A stretch of 64,000 nt of DNA from Haemophilus influenzae (GCF_019703545.1 NZ_AP018771.1:1426001-1490000), one strand, 5' to 3'; counted from the stretch's first letter, positions 6,583-15,687 are shown. The notes: generated by a model from the sequence alone, not told the origin. Translations and numbers: made by a program.

Positions 6583-7130
6583 TGGCGAAAGAGTATAAAT
6601 GCAAAGTTTGCGGCAAAGCGTTTGTAAAAACCTTTAGCTCGACACAGAAAGTTTGCTCGCCTGAATGTGCGATTAAATTAGCCCGAGATAATGCGAAAAA
6701 AGCGCAAGAACGAGCAGAGAAGAAAAAGCAAAGGGAACGTAAGGCTAAATTAAAAAGTCGTTCAGAATGGCTGAAAGAAGCGCAGGCGGCATTTAATAAA
6801 TTTATCCGATTACGGGATAAAGACCAACCTTGTATCAGTTGCGGTCGCTATCATCAAGGTAAATATGATGCTGGGCATTATCGGAGTGTTGGGGCTTGCC
6901 CGGAATTAAGATTTTGCGAAATTAACTGTTTTAAGCAGTGCGTACCATGCAATCAGCATAAAAGCGGTAATGTCATTGAGTATCGAATTAACCTTGTGAA
7001 GCGTATCGGTGAAGATAAGGTAGCTTGGTTAGAACGGCAAGACCACGAACCGAAGAAATACACCATTGAAGATTGCAAGGCGATGATTAAGTATTACAAG
7101 GCAAAAATTAAGGAGCAGGAAGGAGAGTAG
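6582..7130 (+). CDS. ninG: NinG/Rap-like Holliday-junction protein
   Basis: This 182-residue protein shows the NinG layout: an N-terminal CxxC/CxxxC zinc motif (CKVCGKAF ... VCSPEC), a basic Lys/Arg-rich helix (AKKAQERAEKKKQRERKAK) and a second Cys/His cluster (CISCGRYHQGKYDAGHYRS ... CVPCNQHKSGN) that resembles an HNH-like fold. Lambda NinG (Rap) is a structure-specific endonuclease acting on recombination joints. It follows ninB as in lambdoid phages. Confidence 0.9.
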   Translation: MAKEYKCKVCGKAFVKTFSSTQKVCSPECAIKLARDNAKKAQERAEKKKQRERKAKLKSRSEWLKEAQAAFNKFIRLRDKDQPCISCGRYHQGKYDAGHYRSVGACPELRFCEINCFKQCVPCNQHKSGNVIEYRINLVKRIGEDKVAWLERQDHEPKKYTIEDCKAMIKYYKAKIKEQEGE

Positions 7131-7131
7131 A

Positions 7132-7500
7132 ATGTCGTATAGCGTTGAGAGAGTGTTGGTAAAGTGGGGTAATTGCTGGGGTAGAGACAGAATTGGCACA
7201 GAATACCCAAGCACCACAATTTCTATTCCTGTTTTACCTACCGTGCGCAAGGCTCACATTCCATTCTTAACTGATGACGAATGCTTAAAAATTGAGGAGC
7301 AGATTATGAACCTTCATAAGGATAGTTTGCTGCAATACCAAATTTTAATGGCACTATACGTTCAGCAAGCAAATGAACGAGATATTTGTACCGCACTTCA
7401 TATTTCCCCTGCTTATATGTATCGTGAGCGTGTTAAGGGCGTAAGATTCCTAAAAGGTGCATTTACTGGGGCGAAGATTAAGTTCATGTTTTTAGGGTAG
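7132..7500 (+). CDS. Phage antitermination protein Q-like (122 aa)
   Basis: Size, position right after ninG and the WGNCWGRDRIG opening fit the phage antitermination Q family. The C-terminal half contains a helix-turn-helix-like stretch (NERDICTALHISPAYMYRER). A Q-type protein lets RNA polymerase read through into lysis and head genes. A terminator formed by uptake-signal DNA follows at once. Confidence 0.75.
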   Translation: MSYSVERVLVKWGNCWGRDRIGTEYPSTTISIPVLPTVRKAHIPFLTDDECLKIEEQIMNLHKDSLLQYQILMALYVQQANERDICTALHISPAYMYRERVKGVRFLKGAFTGAKIKFMFLG

Positions 7501-7502
7501 GG

Positions 7503-7532
7503 AAGTGCGGTCGATTTTGACCGCATTTTTCT
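7503..7532 (+). terminator. Uptake-signal hairpin terminator after Q
   Basis: AAGTGCGGTC and GACCGCATTT pair around a 4-base loop, followed by TTTTCTT. The left arm is a 9-base uptake signal (7503-7511). Confidence 0.75.
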
Positions 7533-7543
7533 TACATTCATTC

Positions 7544-7572
7544 TTGATTTGTGTGTATTTGTGTATTATAAT
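7544..7572 (+). promoter_or_regulatory. hicAB promoter
   Basis: TTGATT (7544-7549), 17-base spacer, TATAAT (7567-7572). The spacer contains a TTTGTGT / TATTTGTGT direct repeat that could be the HicB operator. It lies just upstream of hicA, after a terminator, so the pair has its own promoter. Confidence 0.7.
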
Positions 7573-7600
7573 TCGTTTTGATTAAGACAAAGGAGGATGC

Positions 7601-7783
7601 ATGCACTCAGGTGACTTAATCAAGGAACTTAAAGCAAATGGTTGTTATTTTGTTAGGCATGGAAAAGGTGATCATCAAATTTGGTTCTCGCCGAAAACTG
7701 GAAAACGATTTCCAGTTCCGCACCCAAAACAAGATTTAGCAATCGGAACTTTAAAATCCATTAAAAAATCGGCAGGGCTTTAA
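7601..7783 (+). CDS. hicA: HicA toxin (mRNA interferase)
   Basis: A 60-residue HicA protein: SGDLIKELKANGCYFVRHGKGDHQIW with the conserved catalytic His region and the PHPKQDLAIGTLKSIKKSAGL tail. HicA has a dsRNA-binding fold and cleaves mRNA independently of translation when free of HicB. AGGAGG lies about 7 bases before the start. It is complete, 31 bases ahead of hicB, in the toxin-first order typical of this system. Confidence 0.93.
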   Translation: MHSGDLIKELKANGCYFVRHGKGDHQIWFSPKTGKRFPVPHPKQDLAIGTLKSIKKSAGL

Positions 7784-7814
7784 GCTCTGCCGAGCTTAGT
7801 AGGAGGAGTATTAA

Positions 7815-8264
7815 ATGATTTTTACCGTAGGTGTTGAAACCCCAGAAAATGAAAACCAAGCATACGGAATGATTGTCCCTGCACTTTGCCAATTAGATTA
7901 TGGTTGTTTTAGCGGTGCTGATGATGTCGATGATTTATTACCAATGGTAACAGAAGCCATTACAATGATGCTTGAAGCGATGGTTGAAGATGGTTTTGAT
8001 CTTACCACGCTAAAGGATAAAGGCGTAACACACTATAAAGCCGATCCTGAATATGCTGATTTTGATACTTGGCTTTTAGTTGATGTCGATATTTCAGAAT
8101 ACTTAGGTAAGAAACAGCGTATTAATGTATCTTTACCTGAATATTTATTAATGCGCATTGATCGCCGTGTTGCAGCAATGGGTAACTACTATAAAGATCG
8201 TAGCCATTTCTTAGCAAATGCGGCGCACCGCGAATTGCATGCGCATTCAGATAAAGAAATGTAA
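7815..8264 (+). CDS. hicB: HicB antitoxin
   Basis: This 149-residue protein has the HicB partial RNase-H-like domain at the N-terminus (AYGMIVPALCQLDYGCFSGA, D-rich DDVDDLLPMV) and a C-terminal DNA-binding segment of ribbon-helix-helix type (INVSLPEYLLMRIDRRVAAM). It neutralises HicA and represses the promoter. AGGAGGAG precedes the start. Both genes look intact although the prophage around them is decayed, which fits selection for the module itself. Confidence 0.92.
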   Translation: MIFTVGVETPENENQAYGMIVPALCQLDYGCFSGADDVDDLLPMVTEAITMMLEAMVEDGFDLTTLKDKGVTHYKADPEYADFDTWLLVDVDISEYLGKKQRINVSLPEYLLMRIDRRVAAMGNYYKDRSHFLANAAHRELHAHSDKEM

Positions 8265-8270
8265 TCTCTG

Positions 8271-8310
8271 ACTACCCTTGACAATCTCCTATTTCAAGGG
8301 TAGTTCTTTT
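8271..8310 (+). terminator. Terminator after hicB
   Basis: ACTACCCTTG and CAAGGGTAGT form a 10-bp stem followed by TCTTTT. Confidence 0.85.
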
Positions 8311-8412
8311 ATTTATAGTTTTTCTCCATCGCTAAAATCCCTTCCGTTACAATCGCCGTTTTAGATTTGCCTGTTTTCTCGGAAAGTTCAGCAAGCAGCT
8401 TGGGCTTTCTAA
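8309..8412 (-). pseudogene. 3' remnant of a ribbon-helix-helix antitoxin-like gene
   Basis: Read leftward, the frame ends with RKPKLLAELSEKTGKSKTAI followed by VTEGILAMEKNYK and a stop. This resembles the second helix and tail of CopG-type ribbon-helix-helix proteins. Upstream of it (past about 8412) the frame runs into antisense of the endolysin, so the N-terminal part has been lost in a deletion. No partner toxin is visible. Confidence 0.5.
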
Positions 8413-8806
8413 AACTTTCCGTAAATATTTCCCAGACCCTCTTACAGCGAAGAAATATGAGCGCAAACCTGAACTTATTGCCAATCGTATTTATGCTAAT
8501 CGTTTGGGTAATGGCGATGAGCAAAGCGGAGATGGTTGGAAGTATCGTGGTCGTGGACTGATTCAGATTACAGGTAAGGATAATTATGCCGCGTTTAGAA
8601 AATGGTTAGGTAGAGATATTGAGCCAGACGATGTGGCAAGTAATTTAGACTTATCTGTTAAAACTGCCATCTGGTATTGGAAATGCTGCGAATTGGCTGA
8701 TCTTAATTCTGTCGAAAAAGTCACGCGAAGAATTAATGGTGGACTAAATGGCATTGATGAGTGTTGCAAGCTCTATCGAGCATTAATGGTAACGGATAAT
8801 GACTAA
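8405..8806 (+). pseudogene. Endolysin (GH19 chitinase-like), 5' truncated
   Basis: The frame reads KTFRKYFPDPLTAKKYE, then GWKYRGRGLIQITGKDNY, and ends [14 protein letters not shown]. This is the second half of a family-19 glycoside hydrolase endolysin. The N-terminal part with the catalytic Glu (a HESGGF-type motif) is missing; instead the sequence joins the tail of an inverted antitoxin-like gene near 8405. No good start codon precedes the fragment. Cell-wall lysis by this prophage is therefore probably lost. It overlaps the Rz gene by 8 bases. Confidence 0.8.
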
Positions 8807-9134
8807 GTACATTTACATGGCGTTAGCGGGTGTTGTCGTGGTTTTGATTGGCGCATTGCGTTACCAGTCTGGCGTTATAGATGAGTTGGAAATAACGACA
8901 AAGCAACAAGAAAATACTATCCAGCAACAAGAAGATGCTAACAAATCATTAAGTCTTGCGTTACAACAAGAGCGTTATGCCATTATTGAGCAACAAGAGC
9001 GTAATAATGAGATAGAAAGGATAGCAACAGAAAATGCTGAATCAGTTAAAACAATCATTAAGACTCAACCTTGCGCTCACACTCGTTTGCCTCAGTCTGT
9101 TCTTGACCGCTTGCACAAAGAAAATCACGACTAA
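8799..9134 (+). CDS. Rz-like i-spanin (inner-membrane lysis subunit)
   Basis: The protein has an N-terminal membrane span ([17 protein letters not shown]) and then a long Gln/Glu-rich coiled coil ([20 protein letters not shown]), the layout of Rz. Rz joins Rz1 to fuse inner and outer membranes at the last lysis step. The rz1-type gene begins inside it in another frame. Confidence 0.8.
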   Translation: MTKYIYMALAGVVVVLIGALRYQSGVIDELEITTKQQENTIQQQEDANKSLSLALQQERYAIIEQQERNNEIERIATENAESVKTIIKTQPCAHTRLPQSVLDRLHKENHD

Positions 9135-9315
9135 AGCAGAATATATTTACCCGCCTCAAGCCTATACTGCACCTTGTGTCAAAACAGCATTTACTGGGGA
9201 AACATACGGCGATGTCGTCATACAGCTTGTTAAGGTAACCGCAGAGCGAGATAAGTGCGCAAGCCAAGTAGATCATCTCAATAAGTGGATTAATCAAGCA
9301 AAAGGCGGCAAATAG
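9034..9315 (+). CDS. Rz1-like o-spanin lipoprotein
   Basis: Out-of-frame overlap with the 3' third of Rz. The N-terminus is a lipoprotein signal ([15 protein letters not shown], Cys at about residue 27). The mature part has Pro (YPPQAYTAP) and a C-terminal helix. Embedded rz1 genes are a lambdoid hallmark. It would sit on the inner leaflet of the outer membrane. Confidence 0.78.
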   Translation: MLNQLKQSLRLNLALTLVCLSLFLTACTKKITTKAEYIYPPQAYTAPCVKTAFTGETYGDVVIQLVKVTAERDKCASQVDHLNKWINQAKGGK

Positions 9316-9353
9316 GGCTTATAAGTTTTATTCAAGTATTTTAAGGATTTTCT

Positions 9354-9866
9354 ATGTCAGACGTGAAAGGAAAATCTACGTCTGGTCGTGGATTAACACC
9401 TAAACAAGAAAAATTTTGCCAGCTTTATATTGAGCTGGGGAATGCCAGTGAAGCATATCGGCAGAGTTATGATTGCCAAGATATGAAGTCCGAAAGTATA
9501 AACCGATTGGCTAAAAAAGAATTAGATAAGATCAAGATTAGATCAAGGGTTGATGTGCTTCAACAAGAGCACCGACAACGCCATAATCTTACCCTAGATA
9601 ATATCATTGCGGACTTGCAAGAGTATCGTGATATTTGTATGGGAAGAAAGCCACTTACTATTACCACTGTGGTAAAAAATGCTCAAGAAGGAACGGCACA
9701 AAGCGTTAATACCGAATGTTTCGTTTTTGAACCGACAGGTGCAAATAAAGCCCTTGAATTGCTTGGTAAGCATTTAGGGATGTTTACCAATAAAGTTGAT
9801 GTAACAACCGATGGCAAGCCATTACCTACTGTGATTAATGTGACATTTAGCGATGAGCCAGCTTAA
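9354..9866 (+). CDS. Phage terminase small subunit
   Basis: The 170-residue protein starts with the Terminase_2 pattern [20 protein letters not shown], then an HTH-like [10 protein letters not shown] region. The small subunit recognises the packaging site. It overlaps the large-subunit gene by 14 bases. Confidence 0.88.
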   Translation: MSDVKGKSTSGRGLTPKQEKFCQLYIELGNASEAYRQSYDCQDMKSESINRLAKKELDKIKIRSRVDVLQQEHRQRHNLTLDNIIADLQEYRDICMGRKPLTITTVVKNAQEGTAQSVNTECFVFEPTGANKALELLGKHLGMFTNKVDVTTDGKPLPTVINVTFSDEPA

Positions 9867-11196
9867 TATTCAATTTCCTACGAAATTCCGACCGCTCTTT
9901 GAATCTATTTGGCGGTTTATTATTTTCTACGGTGGGCGAGGTTCAGGTAAAAGTTTTAGTATCGCTAGAGCATTAGTATTGCGAGCCTATCAATCGCCTG
10001 TTCGAGTTTTGTGTTGCCGTGAAATTCAGAAATCGATTTCTGATTCGGTTATTCAGATGTTGGCAGACCAAGTTGAAATGTTAGGTCTGCAAGATTTTTT
10101 CGATGTTCAGAAAACGCAAATTATCGGGCAAAACGGTTCACGCTTCACGTTTGCGGGGCTGAAAACTAACATTACTTCGATTAAGTCGATGACGGGCATT
10201 GATGTAGTTTGGGTAGAAGAAGGCGAGAATGTTTCAAAAGAAAGTTGGGATATATTGATTCCAACAATTCGTGAAGACGGTTCGCAGATTATTGTGAGCT
10301 TTAACCCGAAGAATATTCTTGATGATACCTATCAGCGTTTTGTGATTCATCCGCCTGAGCGGTGTAAATCGGTCTTAGTGAATTGGCAAGACAACCCATA
10401 TTTTCCGAAAGAATTAATGGAAGATATGGAGCAGATGCGTGAGCGTGATTACGAGCTTTATCGTCACGTTTATGAGGGCGAGCCTGTGGCTGATTCCGAT
10501 TTAGCCATTATTAAGCCTGTATGGATTGAATCTGCGGTGGATGCGCATCTCAAACTTGGTTTTACTACTAAAGGAATGAAGAAGGTTGGTTTTGATGTGG
10601 CAGATGAGGGGGCAGATGCGAACGCGAATGCCTTTGTTCACGGTTCTGTGGTGCTTGGTGTTGAAGTTTGGAAGAATGGCGATGTAATTGATTCCGCCAA
10701 CCGAACAAATCAAAGTGCGGTCAAATTTAAAGCTGATTTGATTATATTCGATAGTATTGGCGTGGGGGCAGGAGTAAAAGCTCACTTTAAACGCTTGCCA
10801 AAATCTTTACAAGTGGAAGGATTTAATGCTGGTGGTGCAGTTGCTTATCCTGAGCGTGAATATATCAAAGACAAAAAGAATCAAGATATGTTTTCGAATA
10901 TTAAAGCCCAATCTTGGTGGGCGTTGCGAGATAGATTCTATAAAACCTATCGAGCAGTAAAGTATGGGGATGTTTATCCTGACGATGAACTGATAAGCCT
11001 ATCGAGCAAAATCAAAGAGCTTGAGTATTTGAAAGCAGAATTATCACGTCCTCGTGTTGATTATGACAATAACGGGCGGGTAAAGGTTGAAAGCAAAAAG
11101 GATATGAAAAAACGTGGCATACCTTCTCCAAATATGGCGGATGCTTTAGTTATGTGCTACGCCCCGACAAAACCTAAATCACTACTGGATTTATAA
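9853..11196 (+). CDS. Phage terminase large subunit (PBSX family)
   Basis: This 447-residue packaging motor has a Walker A motif ([17 protein letters not shown], residues about 24-40), a Walker B-like VVWVEEGE near residue 120 and the nuclease domain ([19 protein letters not shown]). It pumps DNA into proheads and cuts the concatemer. Length is normal and no disruption is seen. Confidence 0.93.
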   Translation: MSQLNIQFPTKFRPLFESIWRFIIFYGGRGSGKSFSIARALVLRAYQSPVRVLCCREIQKSISDSVIQMLADQVEMLGLQDFFDVQKTQIIGQNGSRFTFAGLKTNITSIKSMTGIDVVWVEEGENVSKESWDILIPTIREDGSQIIVSFNPKNILDDTYQRFVIHPPERCKSVLVNWQDNPYFPKELMEDMEQMRERDYELYRHVYEGEPVADSDLAIIKPVWIESAVDAHLKLGFTTKGMKKVGFDVADEGADANANAFVHGSVVLGVEVWKNGDVIDSANRTNQSAVKFKADLIIFDSIGVGAGVKAHFKRLPKSLQVEGFNAGGAVAYPEREYIKDKKNQDMFSNIKAQSWWALRDRFYKTYRAVKYGDVYPDDELISLSSKIKELEYLKAELSRPRVDYDNNGRVKVESKKDMKKRGIPSPNMADALVMCYAPTKPKSLLDL

Positions 11197-11197
11197 G

Positions 11198-12532
11198 ATG
11201 AATATTTTAGATGGCATCAAATCACTTGCGCTAAAGTTAGGTAGCAAACAAGACCAGACATATTATGCTCGTGGGCTTAGTTTAACGGATGACTTAATGC
11301 AAATCGAAGCATTATGGCGTGATAACTGGATTGCAAATAAGGTTTGTATTAAACGTTCGGAAGATATGGTGCGTAATTGGCGTGATATTTTCTCGAATGA
11401 CTTGAAATCTGAACAGCTAGACGAGTTCACTAAGCTCGAGCGCAGATTAAAACTGCGTGAGACATTAACTAAAGCGTTGCAATGGTCTAGTTTGTATGGG
11501 GCGGTGGGTTTATTACTTGTCACTGACACAATTAACATCACTTCGCCATTGCAGCCTACAGAACGATTAAAGCGGTTGATTATCTTACCTAAATGGAAAA
11601 TCTCACCGACAGGACAACGAGATGACGATGTATTTTCGCCAAACTTTGGTCGATACAGTGAATATACCATTACTGGCGGCACACAATCTGTTTTAGTGCA
11701 TCATTCACGTTTATTAATTATCAATGCCAATGACGCACCTTTATCTGATAACGATATTTGGGGTGTATCAGACCTTGAAAAGATTATTGATGTACTTAAA
11801 CGCTTTGATAGTGCCTCAGCGAATGTCGGCGACCTTATTTTTGAAAGTAAAATCGATATTTTCAAAATTGCAGGGTTATCTGACAAGATTTCAGCAGGCT
11901 TAGAAAATGATGTGGCTCATGTCATTTCAGCGGTGCAGTCGATTAAATCAGTAACGAATAGTTTGTTGCTTGATGCGGAAAATGAGTACGACCGAAAAGA
12001 GCTATCTTTTGGTGGGTTAAAAGACTTACTGACAGAGTTTCGCAATGCGGTGGCAGGTGCGGCAGATATGCCAGTCACCATTTTGTTTGGGCAATCTGTT
12101 TCGGGATTGGCAAGTGGAGATGAGGATATTCAAAACTATCACGAATCTATTCATCGATTACAAGAGACAAGATTGCATCCTGTGCTTGAAGTGCTTGATA
12201 CATTGCTATGCAATGAATTATTTGGTGCGCAGCCTGATGACTGGTGGTTTGAATTTTTACCATTGACGGTGGTTAAACAAGAACAACAAGTCAATATGCT
12301 TAATACCTTTGCTACAGCGGCAAATACGTTAATTCAAAATGGCGTAGTAAATGAATATCAAGTAGCAAACGAACTCCGAGAAAGTGGTTTATTTGCTAAT
12401 ATCTCTGCTGATGACATTGAGGAAATGAAAAATGTTAATGAATTTGCCGGAAATTTTGAAGAGCCAGAAAACACGGAAGATGCGCAAGTTCAAGCCAGTG
12501 AAGATGAGCAAGAGAACGGAGCTTTGGTATAG
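11198..12532 (+). CDS. Phage portal protein (DUF1073 type)
   Basis: 444 residues, one base after the terminase. DUF1073 portal features: ALWRDNWIANKVCIKRSEDM near the start, a PVTILFGQSVSGLASGDEDI loop near residue 290 and LQETRLHPVLEVLDTLLC. The acidic tail (EEPENTEDAQVQASEDEQEN) overlaps the start of the MuF-type gene. The portal forms the ring through which DNA enters the head. Confidence 0.88.
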   Translation: MNILDGIKSLALKLGSKQDQTYYARGLSLTDDLMQIEALWRDNWIANKVCIKRSEDMVRNWRDIFSNDLKSEQLDEFTKLERRLKLRETLTKALQWSSLYGAVGLLLVTDTINITSPLQPTERLKRLIILPKWKISPTGQRDDDVFSPNFGRYSEYTITGGTQSVLVHHSRLLIINANDAPLSDNDIWGVSDLEKIIDVLKRFDSASANVGDLIFESKIDIFKIAGLSDKISAGLENDVAHVISAVQSIKSVTNSLLLDAENEYDRKELSFGGLKDLLTEFRNAVAGAADMPVTILFGQSVSGLASGDEDIQNYHESIHRLQETRLHPVLEVLDTLLCNELFGAQPDDWWFEFLPLTVVKQEQQVNMLNTFATAANTLIQNGVVNEYQVANELRESGLFANISADDIEEMKNVNEFAGNFEEPENTEDAQVQASEDEQENGALV

Positions 12533-13742
12533 ACAACAGCTTAAACAGTTCGTCAAAACGATGACCGATGATGTAGAAAGAGCTATGCAACAACCGCAAG
12601 GCTCTTTTTTTATGGATGATGCGAAAGGGTTCCAGGCGATTAGTGCGAAAGCGCTGATGAAAGTATTAGAAAAGTACGAAAAATCTGACCGCACTTCTCA
12701 AGCTGAAAATATCGCCAATGGCTTCGTTGGTCGTGGTGATGCACAAAACCATGCTGAAGTATCAACCAATTTGAAAAACCAAACTGGCATCGATTTATCC
12801 GCTTATTTACGCAATAGTCCAAATATTGCTGAAAGAGTGAATGCATTGACCGCTGATAATATCCAGTTAATCAAGTCTATTCGCTCGCAATATCTTGATA
12901 AAGTGCAAAATACCGTCATGCAAGCAATGGTTCGGGGTTCTTTAAATAAAGACCTTGCAGCACAAGTAAAAGACTTAGGTAAAACAACCGAAAAACGAGC
13001 GATGTTTATTGCTCAAGACCAGTCCTCAAAATTAAATGCCGCCTTAACGCAAGCGAGACATGAAGAGGTTGGTATAAAAAAATACATGTAGTCAACATCG
13101 GGTGATGAGCGTGTGCGAGAAAGCCATGCGGAAAAAGATGGGCAGATATTCGAATATGCCAATCCGCCTGCCGATACTGGTCACCCTGGTCATGATGTTA
13201 ATTGTCGATGCGTTCAGATTCCAGTGCTTGATGATGTAGTTAACTTAAAATCAGAAGAAACCGAATTAAGCTACCAGGCCGCAGAACCTAATAAGACAGG
13301 GAAAATGGATCTCGATGAGTTATTTGAAAGCTCTATCGGTGGAGGTGGTAATAAGTCATTTTCTAACTTTGGTGGGGTTAATTCTGAATTAATTACGTTA
13401 GCGAAAGAGAGTATTGGTTTGGATATTACAGATTGGCAACACAGTATTGATGAATCAAGCATCCGACACATATTGAAACAACATGGAAACGAAAAAGCGG
13501 AAAATAAACGAGGGCAAAGAGCCGTTACAAAAAAAGACATTTTATTATTGCCTTTGGTTGTCTCCGCATTTGATAGCATTGAGTACACTGGGACAAGCGA
13601 TTCAGGGAATGAAACGTTTTTGATTAAAAAAGAGATTGATGACGAAATATTCAGCGTGCAGGAAGTTAGGAAGAGACACAAGAAGATTGCAGTTAAAACA
13701 ATGTGGATTAAAAGGAAAAAGAAAGCCACAAGCTCCGCATAG
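12504..13742 (+). pseudogene. MuF-type minor head protein with C-terminal nuclease-like domain, amber-interrupted
   Basis: From ATG 12504 (MSKRTELWYRQQ) the frame runs to TAG at 13089-13091 and continues in the same frame to 13742. The first part is a Mu gpF-like head-morphogenesis domain (KRAMFIAQDQSSKLNAALTQ, then [17 protein letters not shown]). In this family the stop position is a Trp ([13 protein letters not shown]), so TGG to TAG is the likely change. After the conserved [13 protein letters not shown] comes a linker and a roughly 110-residue C-terminal domain ([12 protein letters not shown] ... [19 protein letters not shown] ... [11 protein letters not shown]) resembling the phage barnase/EndoU/colicin-like (PBECR) nuclease domains attached to MuF proteins. 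Readthrough or suppression could still give the full chain. A GTG at 13113 could start the second half alone. Confidence 0.8.
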
Positions 13743-13840
13743 TGCTTGACTCACAAATGGCGTCTGCTTAACGTCCGAAACGTGCTATGCCCTATTGCCT
13801 GTGGCTTGGCTTATTTTATCACTCTTAAGATACTAAATTC
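13743..13840. other. Intergenic stretch between MuF-type and scaffold-like genes
   Basis: About 100 bases with no open frame of note, ahead of a terminator. No structure is recognised. Confidence 0.4.
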
Positions 13841-13869
13841 AACTCGGCCTGAAATTGCCGAGTTTTTTA
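13841..13869 (+). terminator. Terminator inside the head gene cluster
   Basis: AACTCGGC and GCCGAGTT pair around an 8-base loop followed by T6. Confidence 0.8.
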
Positions 13870-13882
13870 TTGGGGTAAATAA

Positions 13883-14398
13883 ATGAAATTTACAGAAAAA
13901 ACAAATTGAGGACGAAGAAAAGTCTGGTAGTGAAGAAGGTAAGAGCCAAAAGGCGAACAACCAACCAAACCAAAAGAAAAAAAATCTGAACCTGAAAATA
14001 AAAAGGAAGATGACGTGGAAAAAGAAGAGCTTGAAAAAAGCCTTAAAGCTAAAGATGAAGAAATTCAACAGCTAAAAGATGCACAAGCAAAACGTGACGC
14101 AGAAGTAAAACAAGCTGCCGTGTTGGCTGATGCTAAAACTGCATTTAAAGAAGTCAATTTTGCGGATAACGCGACTGTGCGTGAAATCCAAGAAAGTGCG
14201 GTAGTTGCGCAGGGCATTTTTACTAAAGATGAGGCAGCCAAATTATCCGATGAGGAAATTTCTGGTGCATATCAAACAGCAAAAGCGGTCGTGGCGAAAT
14301 TAGCGGATGAACGTAAATCACTCGGCAGTATTTTGCTTGGTGATGCGGAGTCTAAAGCTGCACCAAAAATAGATTTCAACAAAACTTACAACAGTTAG
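13883..14398 (+). pseudogene. Scaffold-like head gene with two compensating frameshifts
   Basis: ATG 13883 (MKFTEK) has six A where five would give the in-frame continuation QIEDEEKSGSEEGK; a second shift near 13940 returns to the frame of the 3' part (PKGEQPTKPKEKK ... EEELEKSLKAKD type, ending FNKTYNS). Only the 127-residue piece from GTG 14015 is open today. The protein is charged, with a coiled coil (KAKDEEIQQLKDAQAKRDAE) like phage scaffolding proteins. The short +1/-1 region would mistranslate about 17 residues and hits TGA soon after the start, so the gene is broken. Confidence 0.65.
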
Positions 14399-14410
14399 GA
14401 GAATAATGAA

Positions 14411-14866
14411 ATGAGTTACGCTTACGAACAAGCACCTGCGCGTGCAGGCGAAGTAGGTAAACACGTCGGGCAATTTCGGGTTATTAATGGCTATCAATTA
14501 CGTAAATTTTTCGGTTTCCGCAATTCGTCCAATGCACTTGGATTTAGCCAAAAAAGACTAGGTGGTGCTCAGTGGTATCGCAAACGAGACCAGCTGTCTG
14601 ATTCCGTCAAATTATCCGATGATGATTATCGGTTCCTGATTAAATGCAGAATCCTTAAAAACTACCAAATAGGCACGCTACCAAACTTAATTGAGGCGTG
14701 CCTATTTATTTTCGGAGAAGGTTGTCACATTGTCGATAACTACGATATGACCGTCTCTATCTCTGTTCCAAGTGCGAACACATCTGATTTTAAGAAATTC
14801 GCAATCAATCATTTAGATATATTGCCACGCCAAGCAGGTGTGCAATATCTTTTCAACTTAACATAA
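14411..14866 (+). pseudogene. Deletion fusion: head-gene start joined to DUF2612 baseplate protein
   Basis: The first 15 or so residues (MSYAYEQAPARAGEV) look like the start of a capsid-type gene and follow a good AGGAG. From GKHVGQFRVINGYQLRKFFG onward the protein is a DUF2612 baseplate protein (LSDDDYRFLIKCRILKNYQI ... LPNLIEACLFIFGEG) lacking its own N-terminal third. The rest of the capsid, head-tail connector, tail tube, tape measure and most baseplate genes is absent, so a deletion of many kilobases must have its junction near 14,450-14,460. The fused frame is open (151 aa) but a functional product is unlikely. Confidence 0.7.
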
Positions 14867-14876
14867 GAGGTCATAT

Positions 14877-15447
14877 ATGGCATTAGTAAATACGCCAGAT
14901 GAAAGCATTTTTGCATCATCTGCAAAACGAGGCGAAGTTGATAATTTCCCCGACTTATTGCGTGGATGGGGAGTTTGCCTTAAATGAAATTGCACGGGCA
15001 ACGTTACAACAATATGGGATCGTGCAACTAAGCTCAGCCACTAACAGCGACAGCGAAACCGAAGCCGCAACATCAAAAGCCGTAAAAACCGCCTATGACA
15101 AAGCAGTAGAAGCCAAAACTGCCGCAGATGGAAAGGTTGGTTTAAATGGTAACGAAAGCATTAATGGCGAGAAATCCTTTGAAAATCGTATTGTGGCAAA
15201 AAGAAATATCCGTATTTCAGACAGCCAGCACTATGCTTCACACGGAGACCATTTAAATATCGGGGCAAACAATGGCGATTGCTGGTTCGAATATAAATCA
15301 AACAACCGAGAGATTGGCACACTTCGTATGCACGCTAACGGCGATTTAACCTACAAACGCCAAAAAATCTACCTAAAAATGGATTTCTGGCAGGCTATCC
15401 ACAAACGGAAATTGAAAGTTTTTACCGACAAGAGAAAGAAGCGTTAG
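14877..15447 (+). pseudogene. Tail fibre gene, internally deleted and frameshifted
   Basis: ATG 14877 opens MALVNTPDESIFASS, then RGEVDNFPDLLRGWGV, the start of a Haemophilus phage tail or fibre protein, and stops at TGA soon after. In the next frame the sequence continues DGEFALNEIARATLQQYGI, then VQLSSATNSDSETEAATSKA, a standard fibre repeat region, to 15447. A deletion with a frame change near 14,970 has removed the middle. A second shift, one A missing in the run at 15375-15379, separates it from the tail that would read KNGFLAGYPQTEIESFYRQ. Confidence 0.7.
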
Positions 15448-15687
15448 CGTGGCAGGCGGATAATTCAACAGAACCCCCCAATGCTCACACAAATCGCCCA
15501 AAATAGTGGTGTGCCGTTTGAAATATTGGTAGAAAAAGTGATTGAGAAATCCGCCCAGTTTGCTGTCGTGATTGGCATCATTATCGGACAACGTCAAGCA
15601 TTTGAAGACCGCTTACTGACATTTAAAACCCCCGAAGAATTAACCGCACTTGAACAGGAGATTGAACAATGGCAATTCCCAACATAA
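15378..15687 (+). pseudogene. Tail fibre assembly-type gene remnant, C-run frameshift
   Basis: Read from 15378, the frame gives NGFLAGYPQTEIESFYRQEK and ALAWQADNSTEP, then meets a run of six C (15473-15478). With five C it would continue in frame as PMLTQIAQNSGVPFEILVEK and end EQEIEQWQFPT at 15687, which is how this family's C-terminus reads. The 68-residue piece from ATG 15481 is the open part today. It is the last recognisable prophage sequence before pyrD. Confidence 0.6.
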
